Shown: piece after piece, positions 25,799 to 36,900 of the stretch
Layout: the number at the start of each line of letters is the position of its first letter
How positions within the stretch are numbered: the first letter of the stretch is position 1
NCBI GenBank assembly: GCA_003235365.1
Contig: QJWJ01000075.1
Location: 1-42,691, forward strand
Direction: 5' to 3'
Length of the DNA: 42,691 nucleotides
Origin: Deltaproteobacteria bacterium
Lineage (GTDB): Bacteria; Myxococcota_A; Polyangia; Polyangiales; Polyangiaceae
Notes under the pieces: generated by a model
What the model saw: the letters and a program-made list of their open reading frames with translations, nothing else
Database searches by the model: none
Told to the model about the DNA's origin: nothing
Program-made: the position numbers and the translations under genes

Positions 25799-28700
25799 GA
25801 CGCGCTCCCCTGCGCGTGTGGCAAGCCGACGTGTGCTTGGCCTTCGATGAGCGACCCGCTCGAAAGCGACCCTTCCGACAGTGCGGTCAGCAAAGTGCTG
25901 GCGATGCGCTCGAGCGCGGGTTCTCGCATGACGTCGTAGTGGTCACCATCCAACACGATGGGCGAAGCTCGGTCAGCCCTCATGGGTGCACCGTGTCCTT
26001 CGAACGCCTCGCTTGCAGCGAACGAGTGCGAAGGCGACACACCTGCCCTCATACGGTAGGCGTATAGCGCCAACGCGTTTCGCTCGAACATCGAGTACAT
26101 GCGCTCGAACGCAACACGGGAGACCTCCGAAGGTAACACTCCAGCATCGAGAGCGAACCCATGACTGGCCGCAATCAAGTCGCGTTCGTCAATGCCGTCA
26201 AGCCTCGCCTCGAGCGCTTTGCGGTTGGTGAGAGCTCCGCCGTTCAAGTCGGCGACGAAACGCGCCAACAACTGTGCGCGCGACGGCGCCACTGAGTTGA
26301 GCGGCATTCGACTGTCGATGGTAAATAGTAGCTCCACGGATTCGTTCTCGTCGCGCAAGATGCGGGCAACCTCGATCGCCAACAGTCCACCCAGCGACCA
26401 CCCTCCCAGGCGATAGGGCCCGTGTGGCTGAGTGGCTCGAATGTCTCGTAGGTAGGCCTCAGCCATGACCTCCAGTGCAGTCGCCTCGGGGCCGCTGTCC
26501 GTCGCGTGCACCCCATAGACCGGCCCCAACCGACGCAGCTTCTCGGCGAGTTCCCGATAGCAGACGACGTTTCCACCGACTGGATGCAGCAAGAACAACG
26601 GTGTCGTTTGACCGTTTGGGGTGGGCTCAGCAAGCAGTACGACGTGACTCTCACGTCCAACATCTGCTGCGCCGAACACGAGCTCTGCTTGTTTCGCAAC
26701 GGTCGGGTTGGACACCAGCGCCGATATTCCGACGTCGCGCTCCAGTCGTGCGCCGATCAACGCGGAAAGTCGAACGACTAGCAGCGAGTACCCCCCGCAA
26801 CTGAAGAAGTCGTCGTCCACGCCGAAGTCGTTCTTTCCGAGCACTTCGGACCACAACGCAGCAATCCTCGTCTCGAACTCGTTACGTGGTGGCACGAGGG
26901 TGCGTCGTTGCTTCGATTCAATGCGGGCGAGCGCTCCTCGATCCACCTTGCCGTTTGCCGTCAACGGAAGGGCTGCCAAACACACGAAGCGAGAGGGAAC
27001 CATGTAGGCTGGTAGCTTGCTCGCCAAGTGCTCCTGCAGCGTTTCGCTTCGCGGCGGCGCATGCTCGTCGACTGGAACGACATAGGCGACCAGAGCCTTC
27101 GCTTCCCGCGATTCTCCAACCGTCGTGACAACCGCAGAGCGAACACCGGGGGCGCTCTCGAGCGTTCGCTCGATTTCTCCGAGCTCTATCCGATATCCCT
27201 GCACCTTGACCTGCGAGTCTTCACGCCCGAGGAACTCGATGGTCCCGTCGGGTAGCAAGCGCCCGAGATCCCCAGTTCGGTAGAGCCGTTCACCGCTGAT
27301 GGGATGAACGATGAACCGCTCCGCTGTTCGAACGGGATCGCGAAAGTATCCCAGTGCCACACCAACCCCGCCGATGTAGATGTCGCCCGTGACCCACACG
27401 GGACGCGGTTGCAGCCACTGGTCGAGCACATAGACGTGTTGGTTCGCCAGCGCCTTGCCATAGGGAATGCTCGGAGCATCCGGCGCGACATCGTCCGTCG
27501 GGTGCGCGATCGACCAAATGGAAGCCTCAGTGGCCCCACCCAAGCTCATGACTTGAAGACCAGGACGCAAACCGCGAAGCGCCACCGGCAGTCCGACAGG
27601 AATCCAATCGCCGCTCATCATGACTAGTCGGAGCGACTCCGGCAGGTTCTTTCCATGTAGCCGTGCATATTCGACCAGCAGTTCCGCGAGAGCGGGCACG
27701 GAATTCCAAATGGTGACACGCTGATCAGCCAGCAGCTGCAGCCAACACTCAGCGTCGCGCAGCCGAGACGCCGGCGGGATGACGACGGTACCGCCAGCGC
27801 CAAGCAACCCGAACACGTCGTACACGGAGAGATCGAAGCTCAACGAAGAGAGCGCAAGCACCCGGTCCTCCACCCCGACACCGAACCGAGCGTTGAGATC
27901 CTGTATCGTGTTGACCGCCCCGCGGTGGGAAATCATGACGCCCTTGGGTGTTCCCGTCGAACCGGACGTGAAGATGACGTACGCGAGTTGATCTGGCGAC
28001 GGAGGGCGTGCCGCCCAGTCTTCACTCGCTGGCGGAGCACCCGGCGTCACAACACGCCACGTCGAACTCGCGGGCCACGACAACTCAGCAGCCGCTCGTG
28101 CGTCGGTAAGCGCGAGGCCTGTCTCACACTGCCCCAGCAGGAACTCGATCCGCTCGGCAGGCAATTCGGGGTCGACGGGCAGGTAGGCGCCACCCGCCTG
28201 GACGATCGCTACCGCCGCCACGACTTGCTCCCAGCCCTTGCGCGCAACCACGGCAACGAGCTGCCCCGCCTTCATCCCGTTCTCTAGCAACCAGCATGAC
28301 AGTTGTGACGCCTCATCGCGAAGCTCCGCGTACGTCAGTGTCCGGCCCTCGGCCACTACGGCAATTGCGCCGGGCGACTCCTCGCAAGAGCGGAGCACTA
28401 GTTCCGGAAGCGTCGTCGTTGGCAGATCAACTTCCGTGTCGTTCGCTGACGCAACGAGTTCGGCGTGTTCTGCTGGCAACAGATCCAGAACATCATCCCA
28501 GGGTGCCTGAGACTGCGAGAGCCGTTCAATCAGGTTGCAGTAGGCTTTGAACGCTCCGTCGAGCAAACCTTCGGGAAAGAGCTCCTCGACCGCATCCCAA
28601 TTGAGCACGACGGTGCCTCCGTCCTCCAACACCTGGTGATCCAGCCAGACGTGAGGAGTATGCAGCGCGCCGTAAGTCAACCGGTCGAGCCACCCCAGGC

Positions 28701-29982
28701 GTTCCGCACCCGGTTTGTCCAAAGCGCTGGCGAAGACGATCGGCGCTCGCGCACGGGGTCGCACTTGTTCGGCCAGGTTGAGTTCGCGCGTCACGACCAT
28801 CCCGCTGACCGCGGCGTGCTCTAGGTCCTCCAGGAGCTGCTTGTGAAGCTGGCTCGCCCGCTGCGCGATGCTCGTCGACTGGGCGAAGTCCACTTCGAGC
28901 ATCAACGTCGAAGCAAAATTGCCGACGACGCGGCCCACGTCGGGATGCAGTGGAGGCCGATTGAAGTGCATCAAGTTCAGGAGAAATCGCGGGCGGCGAC
29001 TGTACGATGCAATGACGCTCGCATACGCCGCACACAACGCAGCACTCGCCGTAACTCCCGCGTGCTGACACTGCGCCTTGAAGGCACTCCAAAGCGGGGG
29101 ATTCAGGCGCTTGACCCGACGGGTGAATCGATCGCGTCCTGCTCGCTGCAGCGGGTTCTGTGGAATCTCCGGCGCGCCTGGCAGGTTCGGCATTCGGTCG
29201 CGCCAATATCCCAACGCTGATCGGTATGATTCCGACTCTCGGCTTCGCTCGATGGCGAGTGTGTACTCGCGATACGAGATGCCCATGGGCGGCAGAACCG
29301 CGTCCGGGTCGCGATACAGCTTCAAAGCCTCCTCGAGGAGGATGCGCAGGGAGCTCCCGTCGAGGATCATCAAACTGATGCACACGAACAAGACACACGC
29401 CGATTGAGTCGAATGCGCCTCAGCGACGAACAATCTGCCAGCAAATGGGTCCAACGCCCCCGAAGACAAGCGCCGTCGCGCTTCCCGTCTGGCGGATTCA
29501 ATCGTCGCTTGCTCTGCTCCGCGCAGGTCGACACGTGCGATCGAAAAGCTCGTCTCGTCAGCGATTCGTTGCCTCCCATTCTGGCTGACGACGACCCGAA
29601 GAGCTTCGTGCCGCGCAATGAGGCGTGCGGCGACTCGGTCTGCGCGATCCAGGTCCAGCGCGTCTAGGTCGAACTCCAGGTAGATCTGAGCCGGAAGCTC
29701 ACCGAGTTCGACGAACGAAGTGTACCCCATCAGATATGCTGCTGGGAGTTCGGCGAGGGGAAAGTCTACGGCAGTCCGACTCGCCACTTCTTGCGCCAGT
29801 GCACGCCCCTTGGCCAGGAGCACGAGCAACGCGTCCTTGTGTGCGCGAACGCGAGCCTTGAGCTCTGACGTCATTGCGCCTTCCGGAGCTCGATAGCCAA
29901 GTCTTCCTTGATCATTCCAGAGCTCGACGCGGGAGCGCTTCAGTTCATCGATGAGACTGTCCACTTCTTGTGACAACGCCAT
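25795..29982 (-). CDS. NRPS termination module: TubC docking-Cy-A(Cys)-PCP-TE
   Basis: 1395 aa. Residues about 1-60 form a TubC-type N-terminal docking domain that would receive the chain from the upstream PKS. A heterocyclization (Cy) domain spans about 75-500: Cy6 APIVFASAL and Cy7 TPHVWLDHQ are present, and the core DxxxxDxxS reads S203...D208...S211, so the first Asp is Ser. The A domain (about 520-1010; FTSGSTGTPKG, YRTGDLGR, NGK lysine) gives the specificity residues D-L-Y-N-M-S-L-I-W-K, one change from the published cysteine code. No oxidase is inserted between A8 and A10. The PCP carries Ser1066 (GGYSLL). The TE triad is Ser1196 (GWSLGG), Asp1223 and His1348. It should condense Cys, cyclise it to a thiazoline and release the product. 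The start is fixed by AGGAGGA; 53 nt follow the PKS stop. Confidence 0.93.
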   Translation of the reverse strand: MALSQEVDSLIDELKRSRVELWNDQGRLGYRAPEGAMTSELKARVRAHKDALLVLLAKGRALAQEVASRTAVDFPLAELPAAYLMGYTSFVELGELPAQIYLEFDLDALDLDRADRVAARLIARHEALRVVVSQNGRQRIADETSFSIARVDLRGAEQATIESARREARRRLSSGALDPFAGRLFVAEAHSTQSACVLFVCISLMILDGSSLRILLEEALKLYRDPDAVLPPMGISYREYTLAIERSRESESYRSALGYWRDRMPNLPGAPEIPQNPLQRAGRDRFTRRVKRLNPPLWSAFKAQCQHAGVTASAALCAAYASVIASYSRRPRFLLNLMHFNRPPLHPDVGRVVGNFASTLMLEVDFAQSTSIAQRASQLHKQLLEDLEHAAVSGMVVTRELNLAEQVRPRARAPIVFASALDKPGAERLGWLDRLTYGALHTPHVWLDHQVLEDGGTVVLNWDAVEELFPEGLLDGAFKAYCNLIERLSQSQAPWDDVLDLLPAEHAELVASANDTEVDLPTTTLPELVLRSCEESPGAIAVVAEGRTLTYAELRDEASQLSCWLLENGMKAGQLVAVVARKGWEQVVAAVAIVQAGGAYLPVDPELPAERIEFLLGQCETGLALTDARAAAELSWPASSTWRVVTPGAPPASEDWAARPPSPDQLAYVIFTSGSTGTPKGVMISHRGAVNTIQDLNARFGVGVEDRVLALSSLSFDLSVYDVFGLLGAGGTVVIPPASRLRDAECWLQLLADQRVTIWNSVPALAELLVEYARLHGKNLPESLRLVMMSGDWIPVGLPVALRGLRPGLQVMSLGGATEASIWSIAHPTDDVAPDAPSIPYGKALANQHVYVLDQWLQPRPVWVTGDIYIGGVGVALGYFRDPVRTAERFIVHPISGERLYRTGDLGRLLPDGTIEFLGREDSQVKVQGYRIELGEIERTLESAPGVRSAVVTTVGESREAKALVAYVVPVDEHAPPRSETLQEHLASKLPAYMVPSRFVCLAALPLTANGKVDRGALARIESKQRRTLVPPRNEFETRIAALWSEVLGKNDFGVDDDFFSCGGYSLLVVRLSALIGARLERDVGISALVSNPTVAKQAELVFGAADVGRESHVVLLAEPTPNGQTTPLFLLHPVGGNVVCYRELAEKLRRLGPVYGVHATDSGPEATALEVMAEAYLRDIRATQPHGPYRLGGWSLGGLLAIEVARILRDENESVELLFTIDSRMPLNSVAPSRAQLLARFVADLNGGALTNRKALEARLDGIDERDLIAASHGFALDAGVLPSEVSRVAFERMYSMFERNALALYAYRMRAGVSPSHSFAASEAFEGHGAPMRADRASPIVLDGDHYDVMREPALERIASTLLTALSEGSLSSGSLIEGQAHVGLPHAQGSAS

Positions 29983-29985
29983 TCG

Positions 29986-29992
29986 TCCTCCT
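29986..29992 (-). promoter_or_regulatory. Ribosome binding site setting the NRPS start
   Basis: AGGAGGA just before ATG 29982 on the minus strand. It selects this start (1395 aa) over an upstream in-frame codon at 30024. Confidence 0.8.
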
Positions 29993-30035
29993 GGCACCGT
30001 GTGCATTTCCGACCGCTGACTCAAACGCAGAAGGC

Positions 30036-33000
30036 TCAGATGAGACCTTCCTCCATCACCGGAGCTGCGGTGACCGAAGCGCGGCTCGAGCTGGAGACCC
30101 TGCTCGCAACATCAGCTGCGAGTGAACTCAGACTCGCATCTCCAAGTATGTTTAGCAGCGACACCCTCAAACCGGTCAGGCGCTCGACGTGTTCAGCCAG
30201 CTCCATCGCCATGAAGGAATCGACCCCGAGCCGCGTAAGCGGCTCGTCCAGGGCAAGCTCACCGGGCCCGAGCCGCAACACCTGGCTGACTACATCGCTC
30301 AGGGCAGCTTCTATCGCGGTCGCATCGGTCAGTTTGGACGTCGGCAACTCGACGGAACGAGAAGTCGCTCGATGCTCACTCACGACCGCGTCGGAGACTT
30401 GATACGGTTTCATGCGAATGCCCTCGCAGGTCGCCACGACATGCCCCTGCGTATCGATCATCTGAAGGGCGCCCATCGCGGTTCCTCCGTCCGTCAGCGT
30501 CTGAGAGGCCCGAGCGCTTGCAATGCGTCGCCATTTGCCCGTCGTTCGAAGTCGCTCGAACCCGACGAGCACACGCGGAGTGTCGTCGTCGAGCCGCGGC
30601 AACAGCAACGTCTGAAACGCGGCGTCAATCGACGTCAGGGGAACGTCATCCGGCTCGCCGCGCCCCTTGCAGCCTGCGTCACGAAGGGTCCCCGTCGCAA
30701 GGCCGGCGTCGCTCAACTGCAGCGCCAGGAGGCCACGACACGCGGGACCGAGCTCAAATCCGCGGCGAAGCAAGGTCTGGTAGAACACCTCAGGGTCGAT
30801 GACCTGCGTGTTGTCCCGACCGTTGACACGATTCGACTCGGCTGCTTCGAACTGTTCAAATGGCCCGAGCACACCGCAAACGTGGGTAACCCAAGGCCCG
30901 TTCGACCCTGCATTCGCGCCGCGACTGGCAATGCGAAAGCGCCCGTTTTCCTCTTGCCACAACTGGACACGATGCCGCTGACCGGGCTCTAGGACCAGCG
31001 GCCTACCGATGATGAAGTCCTCGATGGTGACCGCTCCGTCACCCCCAGCACTGACGAGCGCCTCGTGGATCAAAGTCAGGTAAACAACCAAGCTGACGAG
31101 TGCATCACCGCCAATTCGATGGTCGGCGACGATAGGCATGCTCGCAACGTCGAATTCGGTACTGTACACGCGTCCCGAAATCGCGGGAGACTCCAACGCC
31201 GTCAGACGGAACCACGGTCGTGCCTCGTGGCCCAAACTCGGCGCGCCCGGGCGACGATCCAGCCAGAATCGACGTCGCTCGAACGGATACGTCGGGAGCT
31301 CGACTTTACGAAACGGCCCCTGGTCGCGAGCAAGGGATGCCCCGTCGAGAGGTAACCCGCGTTCGAACAACTCCGCCAGGCCCTCCAAGGCCCCCTGGAG
31401 GTTCCCGGCCGCGCCTGGTCCGATCCACACGATTCCCTCGTCGCCCAATGACCGTCGACCAAGGCGTGTGAGTACCGGCGCCGATCCCAACTCGACAAAG
31501 GCATTGATGCCCGCCTCTGCCGCCCGCGACACTGCCTGGTGGAATCTGACGGGCTGACGGATCTGGTCGCGGAAGTAGCGAGCTGACCCAAACTGCTCGT
31601 GTACCTCACCGCCGGTATAGGTAGAGTAGATCGCCAGCCGCGCGGGTCCGGGAGCGTACTTGTCCGCAAACGCCTGGAACTCGTCGAGCACCGGGTCCAT
31701 GCACGCGGAGTGAAAGGCGTGAGTCACGTCGAGCTGGCGTGTGCGTGCCCCCTTGCTCGACAGGTCGCGCAACGCCGGAACGAGTGAGTCTTCGAGCCCG
31801 GCAATCACGAACTCGGACGGACCGTTGTGAGCCGCAAGCGACACGTCGACATGCTTGGCGAGAACGGCCTCGAGCGTCTCGACGCTGGTCTGCACAGCCC
31901 ACATGGCCCCTCCCGGAAGCGCGTGAGCGTCCATCAGCCGCGCTCGTTCGAGAACGAGCGCCAGTGCGGCGTCGGGCTGCAACACGCCGGCAACACATGC
32001 CGCTGCGTACTCGCCCAGACTGTGTCCGATCACGGCCACTGGCTGGACTCCCCAAGCGCCCCACATCGCTGCTAGCGATGTCTGAACCGCAAACAGCAAC
32101 GGCTGAACGCGACGCGCCGACCGCGGCATCGCCGCAGTCGGGTCTGTGAGTATCTCGAAAGGCGGCTCGCCCAGCGCTTCGATCGTTCGACTGAGTCGTT
32201 CGAGTGAGTCCCGAAAGGCCGGGCTGGAACTGATGAGCTCGCGCGCGAGTTCGCAAATATCGGTGCCCTGCCCCGGTATCAAGAACGCAACGCGGAGCTG
32301 ACTGGCCACCCCAGTGCGTCGTTTGCCCGTTCCAACGTCCCGAAGTTGAAGTGCGAGCTGTTCCGGCTCCGAGGCAACCAGCGCCGCACGCACCCGGTGC
32401 TGCTGCCGACCACAGTTTGTGGTGTGGCAGACATCCGCAACCGACGAAGCTTGCGTTTCGATCGCTTCCGCGTAGCGAACTGCCAAAGTCTGCAGCGCGG
32501 TCACGCTGCGAGCTGATAGGCAGAGCAGCGACGGGCGCTTTGTTGGCTCGGATGGCACGAGAACTGGTGCCTGCTCGAGGATTACGTGGGCGTTCGTCCC
32601 ACTGAATCCAAAGGAACTGACTCCACCGACGCGCGTCGCGTACTGGGTTGGCCACGGCACTTGTTCAGTGGGTACCACTATCCGCGCATCGCCTTGGGGG
32701 AGGTGAGGATTGAGCTTCGTCAGGTGCAACTGGCGGGGAATCGATCCGTGCTCGAGACAGCAGACCATCTTGAGCAGTCCCGCGAGGCCAGCCGCCGCCT
32801 CCAGGTGCCCCAGATTGGCTTTCACCGAGCCGACGTTGAGCGCCGGAACGTTCGCTTCACGCTTTCCAAACACGTCTGCTAGCGCACCGAACTCAATGGG
32901 GTCGCCGAGTGGCGTTCCCGTCCCGTGCGCCTCGATGAAACCCAGCTCATCCGGCTGCGTTCGGCTGGCGCGTAGCGCGTCGAGCAACAGACGACGCTGC

Positions 33001-33956
33001 GCGGCGCCGTTTGGAGCCGTCAAGCCGTTGCTTCTACCGTCGTTGTTCAGGGCCGAGCCGCGAATTACCGCGCGGATGCGGTCCCCACGTTCCACTGCAT
33101 CGGATAGTCGTCGAAGCACGATGACCACGCAACCTTCGCTGCGCACGAAGCCGTCTGCGGCCGCGTCAAATGCACGGCAGCGCCCCGTGGGTGAAAGTGC
33201 TCGAGTACGACTCAACGCCACAAACAAGTCTGGATCAAGCAGTGCGTTCACTCCTGCGGCGATTGCAAGATCGCTCGTGCCTTGTCTCAGACTCTCGCAA
33301 GCCAGATGCACAGCCGTCAGCGATGATGAACAGGCCGTATCAATCGTGATCGCCGGACCTTCCAGTCCAAACGCGAACGCGAGCCGTCCCGACGCAATGC
33401 TCCCGGTCCCGCCCGTCAGTGAATGGGCGTCAATACACGACGGATCACCCGACGCGATGTGCTTGCGCGAATAGTCATTCGTAGATGCGCCAACGAACAC
33501 TCCCGTGCGACTTCCCGCCAAGCGAGGGGAAAGATCTCCAGAGTCTTCGAGGGCACGCCACGTCTCTTCCAGCAAGATACGCTGTTGGGGATCGAGTTGC
33601 TCAGCCTCGCGCGGTGAGATGTCGAACAAGCCGGCGTCGAACAGGTCGATGTCCCGTATGAAGCCTCCGTGCCGCGCATAGGATCGCCCGACTGCCGCTG
33701 GATCCGGGTCGAAGTAGGCGTCGTTGTTCCAACGTTCCGCGGGGATCTCGGTGACCGCGTCTCCCCCCTCACTCAACAGCGACCACAGTTGTGATAGTTC
33801 CGTCACGTTCCCGGGCAATCGGCACGCGATCCCTACGATGGCGATACGCATCGAATCGCGTGCTTCGAGTTCAGCCAGGCGCGACTGCAAGCGCTGCAAT
33901 GCTTGCCGCGCTCGGGTTGCTCGATCTGACTCGCGCGTTGCGATGGATGTATTCAT
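30036..33956 (-). CDS. Type I PKS module KS-AT-DH-ACP, no ketoreductase
   Basis: 1306 aa. A coiled-coil N-terminal docking segment (about 1-34) is followed by a KS with C209 (DTACSSS), H344 (EAHGTGT) and H384 (NLGHLE). The AT has Ser646 (GHSLGE) and the malonyl-type HAFH (746-749). A DH-fold domain (about 910-1185) has H946 in HRIGGDALVS and D1111/Q1115 (DAAFQ). The motif HxxxGxxxxP ends in Ser instead of Pro. The ACP has Ser1247 (LGVDSF). No KR or ER sequence lies between DH and ACP, and the spacing is too short for one. A DH without its own KR cannot act on this module's beta-keto group unless a KR works in trans. Its ATG overlaps the previous PKS stop (ATGA). Confidence 0.94.
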   Translation of the reverse strand: MNTSIATRESDRATRARQALQRLQSRLAELEARDSMRIAIVGIACRLPGNVTELSQLWSLLSEGGDAVTEIPAERWNNDAYFDPDPAAVGRSYARHGGFIRDIDLFDAGLFDISPREAEQLDPQQRILLEETWRALEDSGDLSPRLAGSRTGVFVGASTNDYSRKHIASGDPSCIDAHSLTGGTGSIASGRLAFAFGLEGPAITIDTACSSSLTAVHLACESLRQGTSDLAIAAGVNALLDPDLFVALSRTRALSPTGRCRAFDAAADGFVRSEGCVVIVLRRLSDAVERGDRIRAVIRGSALNNDGRSNGLTAPNGAAQRRLLLDALRASRTQPDELGFIEAHGTGTPLGDPIEFGALADVFGKREANVPALNVGSVKANLGHLEAAAGLAGLLKMVCCLEHGSIPRQLHLTKLNPHLPQGDARIVVPTEQVPWPTQYATRVGGVSSFGFSGTNAHVILEQAPVLVPSEPTKRPSLLCLSARSVTALQTLAVRYAEAIETQASSVADVCHTTNCGRQQHRVRAALVASEPEQLALQLRDVGTGKRRTGVASQLRVAFLIPGQGTDICELARELISSSPAFRDSLERLSRTIEALGEPPFEILTDPTAAMPRSARRVQPLLFAVQTSLAAMWGAWGVQPVAVIGHSLGEYAAACVAGVLQPDAALALVLERARLMDAHALPGGAMWAVQTSVETLEAVLAKHVDVSLAAHNGPSEFVIAGLEDSLVPALRDLSSKGARTRQLDVTHAFHSACMDPVLDEFQAFADKYAPGPARLAIYSTYTGGEVHEQFGSARYFRDQIRQPVRFHQAVSRAAEAGINAFVELGSAPVLTRLGRRSLGDEGIVWIGPGAAGNLQGALEGLAELFERGLPLDGASLARDQGPFRKVELPTYPFERRRFWLDRRPGAPSLGHEARPWFRLTALESPAISGRVYSTEFDVASMPIVADHRIGGDALVSLVVYLTLIHEALVSAGGDGAVTIEDFIIGRPLVLEPGQRHRVQLWQEENGRFRIASRGANAGSNGPWVTHVCGVLGPFEQFEAAESNRVNGRDNTQVIDPEVFYQTLLRRGFELGPACRGLLALQLSDAGLATGTLRDAGCKGRGEPDDVPLTSIDAAFQTLLLPRLDDDTPRVLVGFERLRTTGKWRRIASARASQTLTDGGTAMGALQMIDTQGHVVATCEGIRMKPYQVSDAVVSEHRATSRSVELPTSKLTDATAIEAALSDVVSQVLRLGPGELALDEPLTRLGVDSFMAMELAEHVERLTGLRVSLLNILGDASLSSLAADVASRVSSSSRASVTAAPVMEEGLI

Positions 33957-36900
33957 GGCTGTACTTCCTGGTTTTGGTCCAAGCTGGCGAGGACCTCTTC
34001 TGCAAACCCGGTTTCAGTCAGTTCGCCTAGCAACGCGAGGTCACTCTCCGCGTCGAACTGCGCGTCTTGGTCAGAGTCGGCCTCGCTCGCAACATCCCCC
34101 CAGCTGACTCGCCTATACAACTCGGTCGCGACGTCGTTGACCGTCGGACAATCGAAAAGAAGGGACGTGGGGAGCTTGAGCTCGAAGGCCGAAGCTAAGC
34201 TGTTGCGCGCCATCACCGTCATCAACGAGTCCATCCCCAGCTGCGCGAAGGGCACATCGCAACGCAACGGTTCCGGATTCGCGAGCACCGCTCGTATCAA
34301 GCGTTCGACTTCGGAGCGCAGGTCGTCGAGCCGCCGACTCTGAGGCACCGCCCGCAGTCGGTCGACCAAGCGCGCGCGCTCTGACTTCGGCAGATAATCC
34401 GACAACAGCGCGCAAGGCTGTTCGGCACGGTACGAAAATCCTTGCGCGAGCTTCTTCGGGTTGTCGATTGGCATGACCACGACATCCCTTCGACTGCCGA
34501 GCAAGTCGTGGAGGAAACGGAGTCCGACTTCCACGTCGAGCGCTCCCAACCCGCGAGCAGCAAGACGCTCGCGGCTAGCCTCGTCCAGCGCAGTTGCCAT
34601 TCCGCCGCCCTGCCAGGGCCCCCAGGCAACACTCACGGCCGCAAGTCCACTGCGCCGACGTTGCCGAGCGATGGCATCCAGCCCGGCATTGGCGGCGGCG
34701 TAGTTCCCTTGCCCTGGTGGGCAGAGCACACTTGCCACCGAAGAGAAGCAGCAGAAGAAATCGAGCGACCAGTCCGCAGTCAGTGTCCCGATGTGCCACG
34801 CGCCAGCCACCTTCGGGGCAACGACGCGGACGAACTGTTCGACCCCTTGATTGACCACCAACCCGTCTTCGAGGACGCCAGCTGCGTGAACGAAACCACG
34901 CACACGACGAGGCATTTCAGTGAGAGCGCCAATCAGCCGACTCGCCTGTTCGGCATCTGCGACGTCGGCAGCAATACAGTGAACGGTTGCTCCCGCCCGC
35001 TCTAGCTCGGCAATGCGAAGCTGTTGAGCCGTACCAGGCGCGCGACGTGAGACGAGCGTGAGGTGGCGTGCCCCCGCGGAGACGAAGGACCCGGCAACCG
35101 CGAGGCCCAATGCCCCCAAGCCACCCGTGATGACATAGTTCGCATCACCCCGAAGCGGCACGCTCGCTTCCGCTTGCTTTGCGGGGACGAGGCGCGGCAC
35201 CCACCGTTCTGCTTGACGATAAGCGACAGCATCCGTGGCTTCGAACTCGCCGTCCAGTTCACGCGCAAGCGCCGCGAGATCTCTGTCGCGGGAGATCATC
35301 GGATCGAGATCGATTCGACTGACGGAAACGTCCCCCAGCTCGTACCCAACGCTCCCCCAAAGCGACCAAGCCATCGACTGCAACACGGTCGTTCCACCCC
35401 GACCTCCAACGTCGTGGGCCCCGCGCATCACGACCGTCAGGCTCGGACTCTTGCGCTCGTTGAGGGTGGTGAGCGCGCGGACCGTGGCCGAAGTCCGATT
35501 CCACAAAAGACGCCAAGTGTCCTCGTCGGCGGGTCCCCGCCTTGCTTCGTAGGCAACCAAGTCCAGATTTCCGAGATGCACGAGCCGAACGGATTGGTCC
35601 GACATGGCCTCGGGAAGCAATCGAGCGAGCACGCTGGTGAGCGCTTCGGCGTCGTCGAAGCTGCAATACCATCGAGAAATCGCGCCGGAAGTCAAACTGC
35701 AGGGGGCGTCGACTCCCGAACGTTCCACATCGAGGACCACGGCGACGTCTACTCCACTCCGTGCAAACCGCTCCGCGAGCTCCACCCCCAGCCCCGCCTG
35801 ATCTGCCAGCACCACGACTCGCTCTGCTCCCCTGCGCGCCTCGATGACTGCCTCGGAAGCCCGCATCCAGCTGATGTCGTGTAGCGATCCCAAGTCGCCA
35901 TCTGGGACCGCTTCTCGCGACTTCGTCGCAACGGCCGAAGCCGCTGCGGGCGCCGGGTGGGATGGCCTGCGAAGGTAACTCTGACGCTGCCAAGGGTAGC
36001 GCGGCAGATCGAACGCGGCACGCGGCGCCTTGCCCCACAACAGGGGCCAGTCGAGTTGATGGCCACGTGTGTACAACGTGCCAAGGCCTTCGAGAACTGT
36101 CGCAGAAGCGTCGTGGTCGCGGCGCATCGACGACACGACAGTCACGTCGCGTGTCTCAGCCTCTGCGCACATGGATATGGGCAAAGTGAGAACTGGATGG
36201 GGACCGATCTCGACGAACGTATCCACTCCTCGACCGATGACCTTGCGTATTGTTGGTGCGAAGCGAACGGGCTCTCGCACGTTACGAACCCAATAGTCAC
36301 AATCGGCAGCGCGCCCGTCCATCTGCTCGCCTGTCACCGTCGACCAAAACGGGACGTCTCCACACCTCGGCCGCACGTGACCCAGCGATGCCCGCAACTC
36401 GCTCAGGATGGGGTCCATGTGCTTGCTGTGAGTGGGCTGATTGACGGCGAGAGGGCGAACGCGAATGCCCTTCTCCTGCAATCGGGCCTGAAATCGTGCC
36501 AGCTCCTCGACTGAACCACTGACTGCTGTCAACTCAGGCGCGTTGAGCGTGGCCACCGACACGTCGCAGCCGTACTCGGATAACAGCCGTCGGACGGCAT
36601 CCGACGACAGCGGCAGGGATAGCATCGAGCCGGTGTCGGCGGTTCGAGCCATCAATCGAGCCCGGTGATGCACGACCGCGACGGCATCACTCAGAGAGAG
36701 GATCCCCGCCACGTGCGCCGCAGCGACCTCGCCGACGCTGTGACCAACCACGGCTGAAGGTGTTATCCCTAAACCGCTCCAATGAGCGGCAAGGGCGATC
36801 TGAACCGCACACAAGGCCGGCATCATGTGTGCGGGGGAGCGAAGCCAGTCAGAAGAAGCGTCGTTCAGCACCTCGAGTAGGGACCAGTCCGCCAAGGAAC

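Noticed and set aside
25795..29982. Oxidase domain inserted in the cysteine A domain
   Set aside because: The A8-A10 region runs without insertion from YRTGDLGR through VQGYRIELGE to LTANGKVDR.
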